Positions 30,333 to 35,234 of a stretch of DNA of 35,234 bases are shown one piece after another. Source of the stretch: Lachnospiraceae bacterium (GTDB lineage Bacteria; Bacillota; Clostridia; Lachnospirales; Lachnospiraceae); NCBI GenBank assembly GCA_024698485.1, contig JAILRC010000041.1:1-35234 (forward strand), in the 5' to 3' direction. The translations under genes were made by a program, and so were the position numbers. A model generated the notes under the pieces. The model saw nothing but the letters and a program-made list of their open reading frames with translations. It had not been told where the DNA came from and did no database searches. Numbering within the stretch: the first letter of the stretch is position 1; every line of letters starts with the position of its first letter.

Positions 30333-32201
30333 ATGTGTGGCATAGTTGGATTTACTGGAAAACAGCAGGCTGCGCCCATATTGCTGGACGGGCTTGCGAA
30401 GCTTGAATACAGAGGTTATGATTCCGCGGGACTGGCGGTGAGGGACGGGGAAAAGCCGGCTCAGGTCATAAAGTCCAAGGGACGTCTTTCGAATCTGGTG
30501 GAGAAAACGGATTCGGGAAAGGCACTGGTGGGAACCTGCGGTATAGGACATACACGTTGGGCGACCCACGGGGAGCCCAGTCAGATCAACGCTCATCCCC
30601 ATGTTTCCGGAAACTGCAAAAGATCCGGTTCCGGAGAGGTGGAGTCTGAGGTGGTGGGAGTTCACAACGGTATCATTGAGAACTACACGGAACTCAAGGA
30701 AAAACTCCTTAAGCACGGATACGCATTCTACAGCCAGACAGATACCGAAGTGGTGATCAAGCTGGTTGATTACTATTACAAGAAATACAAGATGGGCCCC
30801 ATCGACGCCATTGCAAAGACAATGGTGCGTGTGCGCGGTTCCTATGCACTGGAGCTCATGTTCAAGGATCATCCCGGGGAGATCTGGGTTGCCAGAAAAG
30901 ACAGCCCCATGATCATAGGAATGGCAAACGGTGAAACCTATGTGGCTTCCGACGTTCCGGCCATCCTTAAGTACACGAGAAATGTTTATTACATCGGAAA
31001 TCTGGAATTTGCGAAGCTCACGCCCGGCGAGGCTCATTTCTACGACCTGAACGGCGATGAGATCGAGAAGTTCACCACGGAGATCAAGTGGGATGCGGAG
31101 GCGGCTGAGAAGGCGGGCTTCGAGCATTTCATGATGAAGGAGATCCATGAACAGCCCAAGGCGGTTTCCGATACGCTGAATTCCGTTATAAAGGAAGGTA
31201 AGATCGACCTTTCCAAGGTGGAGATCTCCGATGAGGAGATCAAGAAGATCGAGCAGATCTACGTTGTGGCCTGCGGTTCCGCATGGCATGTGGGAATGGC
31301 GGCACAATATGTGTTTGAAGATATGGCGGACATTCCGGTGAGAGTGGAACTGGCGTCGGAATTCCGTTACAGAAAGATGCCCATTAACGAAAAGTCCCTT
31401 GTGATCGTGGTGAGCCAGTCGGGAGAAACGGCTGACACCCTTGCGGCTCTTCGTCTGGCCAAGGAAAAGGGCATCATCACCATGGCCATCGTCAATGTGG
31501 TGGGCAGCAGTATCGCCCGTGAAGCGGACAAGGTGTTCTACACCCTTGCGGGCCCGGAGATCTCGGTAGCCACCACAAAGGCATACAGCGCACAGCTTTC
31601 GGCAATGTACTGTCTCGCCGTGAAGTTTGCCCTTGTAAGGGGTAAGATCACAGAAGAGCAGGAAAAGTACTATGTTTCCGAACTCCTGACCATCCCCGAG
31701 AAGATGCAGAAAGTGCTGGATGACAAGGAGCGCCTGCAGTGGTTCGCGGCAAAATACGCCAATGCCCATGATGTCTTCTTTGTGGGACGCGGCATAGACT
31801 ATGCTGTTTGCCTTGAGGGAAGCCTTAAGTTAAAGGAGATCAGTTACATCCACTCCGAGGCATATGCTGCAGGGGAACTTAAACACGGAACCATAAGCCT
31901 TATAGAACAGGGCACATTGGTCATCGGAGCCCTGACTCAGAGCAAGCTTTACGAAAAGACTGTCAGCAACATGCTGGAATGCAAGAGCCGCGGCGCCTAT
32001 CTTATGGGCCTCACCACTTACGGCAACTACGAGATCGAGGATCAGGTGAATTTCACGGTCTACGTCCCGAAGGTGGATGAATTCTTCATCGGAAGTCTTG
32101 CTGTCATTCCGTTACAGCTCATGGGCTACTACGTTTCCGTCGCAAAGGGTCTTGATGTGGATAAACCCAGGAACCTTGCAAAGAGCGTGACGGTTGAATA
32201 A
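30333..32201 (+). CDS. glmS: glutamine-fructose-6-phosphate aminotransferase (isomerising)
   Basis: GlmS makes glucosamine-6-phosphate from fructose-6-phosphate and glutamine, the first step to UDP-GlcNAc. The 622-residue product starts MCGIVGF with the nucleophile Cys2, then GLAKLEYRGYDSAGLAV, IGHTRWATHGEPS and HNGIIENY in the glutaminase half. Two SIS sugar-isomerase domains follow, with ACGSAWHVG, VVSQSGETADTLAAL (about 357-371), ATTKAYSAQL and EAYAAGELKHG. It ends KPRNLAKSVTVE as usual. ATG 30333 is fixed by Cys2 and the AGGAGA site. It provides precursor for all UDP-GlcNAc-based sugars of the adjacent locus. Confidence 0.97.
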   Translation: MCGIVGFTGKQQAAPILLDGLAKLEYRGYDSAGLAVRDGEKPAQVIKSKGRLSNLVEKTDSGKALVGTCGIGHTRWATHGEPSQINAHPHVSGNCKRSGSGEVESEVVGVHNGIIENYTELKEKLLKHGYAFYSQTDTEVVIKLVDYYYKKYKMGPIDAIAKTMVRVRGSYALELMFKDHPGEIWVARKDSPMIIGMANGETYVASDVPAILKYTRNVYYIGNLEFAKLTPGEAHFYDLNGDEIEKFTTEIKWDAEAAEKAGFEHFMMKEIHEQPKAVSDTLNSVIKEGKIDLSKVEISDEEIKKIEQIYVVACGSAWHVGMAAQYVFEDMADIPVRVELASEFRYRKMPINEKSLVIVVSQSGETADTLAALRLAKEKGIITMAIVNVVGSSIAREADKVFYTLAGPEISVATTKAYSAQLSAMYCLAVKFALVRGKITEEQEKYYVSELLTIPEKMQKVLDDKERLQWFAAKYANAHDVFFVGRGIDYAVCLEGSLKLKEISYIHSEAYAAGELKHGTISLIEQGTLVIGALTQSKLYEKTVSNMLECKSRGAYLMGLTTYGNYEIEDQVNFTVYVPKVDEFFIGSLAVIPLQLMGYYVSVAKGLDVDKPRNLAKSVTVE

Positions 32202-32215
32202 AAGATTTAAAGATC

Positions 32216-32246
32216 AAGCGTGCGACCGAACGGAGCACGCTTTTTT
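32216..32246 (+). terminator. intrinsic terminator after glmS
   Basis: An 8-bp stem (32216-32223 with 32235-32242) with an 11-base loop ends in six T residues, 15 bases after the glmS stop codon and just ahead of the next ribosome site. Confidence 0.85.
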
Positions 32247-32260
32247 GGGAGTGAACGATT

Positions 32261-33109
32261 ATGGTGAGGATAGGATTGCTCCTTTCGGGAGGTATGGCGA
32301 AGGGAGCCTATCAGATAGGCGCTTTGGAGGCCATCAGCGAGTGGATCAAAGCGTCTGAATTTGAATATGTGGCGGGTTCTTCCATCGGAGCCCTGAATTC
32401 ATATGCCTTTTTGACGGGGAATCTCTCCAAGGCGAAGGACATGTGGAAGGATCTTGGGGCGAACGAGGACATAAAATGGATATTGAAGGCCATGAAAAAG
32501 AGTTTTGTGGAAAAGGTCGTGGGAGACATTTATGTCGGTGGCGATTTTCCGGCTCACTTTTCCGTGCCTCTTTTGGAAACCTGTTCTAGGAAACTGAAAT
32601 ACGTGGATCTCAGCAGCGTTCCGGAGGCGGATGTCGAAAAGTATCTCCTGGCCTCCGTGGCGATGCCTGTCTACTGTAAGCCCGTGGAGATCGGAAACGA
32701 GGCCTTTTACGACGGAGCAATGGTGGACAACATTCCCGTAAAATCCCTTGCGGACAAAGATCTGGACTACATCATATGCATCTATTTTGACACCTATAAT
32801 TACATGTTTGAAAATGAAGAGTTCAACAATAAGTGCATTAAACTCGCCTTTAACGACAACACCTTCATCTCCAACTCCATTGTGGTGTCCGAGGAAAGGA
32901 CCAAATTCATGCTGGAGACGGGCTATGAAAAAGGGAAAGAGATACTGGGTGAGTTTTTCAAGAACGGCACAGACGATCTGGAGTACATATACGGTCAGAT
33001 CGCAAGATATAACGCAGAAAATGCAAATGTAAAACGAAGAGTTACCGGTGACTTCATTGTGGATAACATTAACAAGGTTACGAAACACATTTTTCGGCAC
33101 AACAAGTGA
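32261..33109 (+). CDS. patatin-like phospholipase
   Basis: The 282-residue cytoplasmic enzyme has the oxyanion region LLLSGGMAKGAYQIGALEAI (about 6-25), the nucleophile elbow GSSIG (about 39-43, GxSxG) and the catalytic Asp in AFYDGAMVDNIP (about 147-158), with DGA in place of the more common DGG. That is the Ser-Asp dyad of patatin lipases, which release fatty acids from membrane lipids. No signal peptide or span is seen. It begins right after the glmS terminator and is followed after 13 bases by another serine-hydrolase gene, suggesting a two-gene lipid operon. Natural substrate is unknown. Confidence 0.88.
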   Translation: MVRIGLLLSGGMAKGAYQIGALEAISEWIKASEFEYVAGSSIGALNSYAFLTGNLSKAKDMWKDLGANEDIKWILKAMKKSFVEKVVGDIYVGGDFPAHFSVPLLETCSRKLKYVDLSSVPEADVEKYLLASVAMPVYCKPVEIGNEAFYDGAMVDNIPVKSLADKDLDYIICIYFDTYNYMFENEEFNNKCIKLAFNDNTFISNSIVVSEERTKFMLETGYEKGKEILGEFFKNGTDDLEYIYGQIARYNAENANVKRRVTGDFIVDNINKVTKHIFRHNK

Positions 33110-33122
33110 TGAGGAAGAATTG

Positions 33123-34217
33123 ATGAAAAGCATCTTCGATTACTTAAAATGGAGAGGTGACCTGCCTTTCGGTCAGGACGGGATCAATGAGGTGGACGGT
33201 CTCATTTTTTCCATATTGGCCTATATCGACTGGGCGAAGATCGATTACAAAGACCGGACGCTGGATCAGGTGGGAGTGCTGGCGGATTCCTTTTCAAGAG
33301 CCGCGGGAGATCTGGGCCCCAGAGTCATGGCAAACAGGATCCGGAATCTTACAGAGACCCTTGCACTGACAGTCAGATACGGAAATGTCCGTATTTTGGA
33401 CTACGAAAAGAATTACAATGACGAGGTCCAGATGCAGTTTTCCGCCACCACATTTGTCCTTCCGAGCGGAGTCCGTGTCATTGCGTTCCGAGGAACGGAC
33501 GAGTCGCTGGTGGGGTGGAAGGAGGATCTGAACATGTCCTTCTGTGACGGCATCCCTTCGCAGTTTGAGGCAACGAGATATGTCCAGGAAAAACTGCAGC
33601 CTGACACCTCCTATGTTCTTTGCGGACACTCAAAGGGCGGAAATCTTGCAGTATGGGCGGCCACTCACGTGAAAGCGCCCGAAAGATGCGAACTTCTGGC
33701 AGTGTTCAGTAACGACGCGCCGGGCTTCAGGAGCGGCATCCTTGAAACCGAGGCTTATCGCCGCATAAGATCCAAGATAGGGTCTTTCGTACCTGAGTCC
33801 TCCGTAGTGGGCATCCTTATGGAACATGATGACTACATCACCATTAAGAGTAAAGGAGTGGCGGTGTTTCAGCACGATCCCTTTACCTGGAAGATCTCCG
33901 GCAAGAAGTTCCGTTACACGAAAAAGCGTACGCTTTACGGAGCCACCATGGACAGGGTGCTGAACGACTGGATCAATTCCCTCACCACCGAGGAACGGGA
34001 AAACTTTGTGGAGTGCATATGGACCGTCGTTTCCTCGTCCCAAGCCAAGACGATCCTGGATTTCAGCAGCCTGAAAAAATTCTTTTCCATGCAAAAGACC
34101 TTCCTTCTCATGGATATGGGAACAAAGAAAAAAGTCATGTCCATCCTTTTCAGACTTCTTACCGAGTCTGCCAAGATCAGGAAATCCATTCCCGAAAACA
34201 AGTACAGCGAATATTGA
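33123..34217 (+). CDS. Mbeg1-like / DUF2974 alpha/beta hydrolase
   Basis: The 364-residue product starts IFDYLKWRGDLPFGQDGINE and VDGLIFSILAYID, the usual start of the DUF2974 (Mbeg1-like) family. The lipase-like core has RVIAFRGTDESLVGWKEDLNM and the elbow CGHSKGGNLAVWAA (about 188-201, GHSKG). Asp in SNDAPGF and HDDYI/FQHDPF are candidates for the rest of the triad. ATG 33123 with GAGGAAG six bases ahead is preferred; the frame upstream (from 33048) overlaps the patatin gene. A C-terminal helical part is unassigned. It shares a unit with the patatin gene and may act on the same lipid. Confidence 0.85.
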   Translation: MKSIFDYLKWRGDLPFGQDGINEVDGLIFSILAYIDWAKIDYKDRTLDQVGVLADSFSRAAGDLGPRVMANRIRNLTETLALTVRYGNVRILDYEKNYNDEVQMQFSATTFVLPSGVRVIAFRGTDESLVGWKEDLNMSFCDGIPSQFEATRYVQEKLQPDTSYVLCGHSKGGNLAVWAATHVKAPERCELLAVFSNDAPGFRSGILETEAYRRIRSKIGSFVPESSVVGILMEHDDYITIKSKGVAVFQHDPFTWKISGKKFRYTKKRTLYGATMDRVLNDWINSLTTEERENFVECIWTVVSSSQAKTILDFSSLKKFFSMQKTFLLMDMGTKKKVMSILFRLLTESAKIRKSIPENKYSEY

Positions 34218-34221
34218 AAAA

Positions 34222-34253
34222 AACTCCCCGGGGAACAAGTCCTTCGGGGAGTT
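34222..34253. terminator. bidirectional terminator between convergent genes
   Basis: A 9-bp stem (34222-34230 with 34245-34253) with a 14-base loop lies between the plus-strand hydrolase and the minus-strand ABC exporter. The minus-strand reading ends in seven T residues and is the stronger direction. Confidence 0.88.
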
Positions 34254-34261
34254 CGTTTGTT

Positions 34262-35234
34262 TTATGCTATGTCTTCCATCTGGGAAGTGTAGAGTTTGTA
34301 GTAAGCGCCCTTCTTTGCAAGGAGTTCTTCGTGAGTGCCGCATTCCTGGATGCCGCCGTCTGCGATGTACAGGATCTTGTCGCAGTTCTTGATGGTGGAA
34401 AGACGGTGGGCAATGATGAAAGAAGTACGGCCCACCAGCATGTTGTTGAGACCCTGCTGGAGCGCACGTTCCGTCTGCACGTCTATGGATGAGGTTGCTT
34501 CGTCAAGGATCAGGATGGCGGGATTGGAAAGCAGGGTTCTTGCGAAGGAAACCAGCTGTTTCTGGCCTTGAGAAAGAACGGAACCGCGTTCCTTAACTTC
34601 TGTTTGATAGCCGTCCGACATCTTTTCGATGAAGGGGTCGGCGCAGACCACTTTGCTTGCTTCCTTGATCTCGTCGAGAGTGGCATCCAGCTTACCGTAG
34701 CGGATGTTGTCCTCGATGGTTCCCGAGAAGATGAAGCTGTCCTGGAGCATTATGCCCATCTGGGAACGGAGGGATTCCAGAGTGACCTTGGAAATGTCCT
34801 GACCGTCGATGAGCACGCGGCCCTTGGTCACGTCGTAGAATCTGGAGATCAGGTTCACGATGGTGCTCTTTCCTGCTCCCGTGGGACCCACAAGAGCTAT
34901 GCTCTCACCGGGATTGGCGGTGAAGGAGAAGTTCTTCAGGATGTCATGACCTTCTTCGTAAGCAAAAGTAACGTTTTCAAACTCCACCTTGCCCTTGATG
35001 GGAGGGAGTTCCGTGGCGTCCGGAGCGTCCTTGATGTCCACTTCCTCGTCCAAGGTCTCGAAGATACGCTCGAGGTAGGCAATGTTGTTCAGGAAGTTGT
35101 TGAAGATGTTGCCAAGGTTCATGATGGGCTGCCAAAACCTGGCTGCATAGGAGGAGATGGCGATTATTGTACCTGCTGTGTAGTTTCCGTTTACAAAAAT
35201 TATGAGGCCGAAGATGTATATGCAGGCGCGGATC
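34262..35234 (-). CDS. ABC exporter, fused membrane and ATPase subunit (N-terminus outside window)
   Basis: The minus-strand frame is open to the window edge; 323 residues are visible. The last part of the membrane domain (FGLIIFVNGNYTAGTIIA, then SYAARFWQPIMNLGN) leads to a complete ATPase domain with Walker A GPTGAGKST. It continues with the Q-loop (QMGIMLQDSFIFSGTIEDNI), signature LSQGQKQ, Walker B ILILDEATSS and H-loop AHRLST. The signature has Q where most have G (LSGGQ), as in a known MdlB/YheH-like group. Such half-size exporters pump drugs, lipids or peptides and often work as heterodimers, so a partner may lie upstream of it. Terminated at 34222-34253. Confidence 0.92.
   Translation of the reverse strand, partial: IRACIYIFGLIIFVNGNYTAGTIIAISSYAARFWQPIMNLGNIFNNFLNNIAYLERIFETLDEEVDIKDAPDATELPPIKGKVEFENVTFAYEEGHDILKNFSFTANPGESIALVGPTGAGKSTIVNLISRFYDVTKGRVLIDGQDISKVTLESLRSQMGIMLQDSFIFSGTIEDNIRYGKLDATLDEIKEASKVVCADPFIEKMSDGYQTEVKERGSVLSQGQKQLVSFARTLLSNPAILILDEATSSIDVQTERALQQGLNNMLVGRTSFIIAHRLSTIKNCDKILYIADGGIQECGTHEELLAKKGAYYKLYTSQMEDIA

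Noticed and set aside
30318..31769. 483-codon open frame on the minus strand opposite glmS
   Set aside because: It is a shadow of the glmS codon pattern; no family match, no ribosome site, and the plus-strand gene is certain.
1..35234. CRISPR array, tRNA or rRNA genes, insertion sequence
   Set aside because: I saw no regular direct repeats with spacers, no tRNA-like cloverleaf or CCA end, no rRNA stretches and no transposase frame.

Overview
The window looks like a chromosomal segment of a low-to-mid GC Firmicute, most likely a Lachnospiraceae-type Clostridium (inference). Supporting signs are strong AGGAGG-type ribosome sites, GTG/TTG starts, a CpsB/CpsC/CpsD-type capsule regulator set, an LCP-family ligase, T-tailed intrinsic terminators and a tiny type I toxin locus.

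Positions 1-5400 are a mixed accessory strip: the tail of an Ig-like surface or secreted protein, a probable type I toxin-antitoxin locus (toxin of 32 residues on the minus strand, convergent antisense RNA on the plus strand), an internally deleted methyltransferase, a CxxC flavoprotein, a small membrane protein, a type I L-asparaginase, a rubrerythrin-like protein and a divergent short flagellin. A dCache chemoreceptor follows at 5605-7659 with its own promoter and terminator.

From 7975 to 16932 the genes run head to tail without a visible terminator. First comes a small type IV pilus-like set (PilC/GspF, four single-span pilin-like proteins, PilT). Then come a transglutaminase lipoprotein, the exopolysaccharide control genes (CpsB phosphatase, CpsC co-polymerase, CpsD tyrosine kinase), an LCP ligase and a membrane-anchored secreted protein. 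A strong terminator at 16954-16984 closes or attenuates this block.

From 17033 to 29900 lies a Wzx/Wzy-type exopolysaccharide locus. It has an initiating polyprenyl glycosylphosphotransferase, CapE and CapF (L-sugar branch from UDP-GlcNAc), three glycosyltransferases, TviB and TviC (UDP-GalNAcA branch), a TupA-like ATP-grasp enzyme, a Wzy polymerase and a Wzx flippase. The predicted polymer has a UDP-GlcNAc-derived 6-deoxy-L-amino sugar and an N-acetyl uronic acid, and the ATP-grasp enzyme may attach an amino acid to the uronate. GlmS at 30333-32201, which starts the UDP-GlcNAc supply, sits just beyond the locus, separated by an orphan Phd/YefM antitoxin on the minus strand. The window ends with two serine-hydrolase genes (patatin-like, Mbeg1-like) and the 3' part of a minus-strand ABC exporter.
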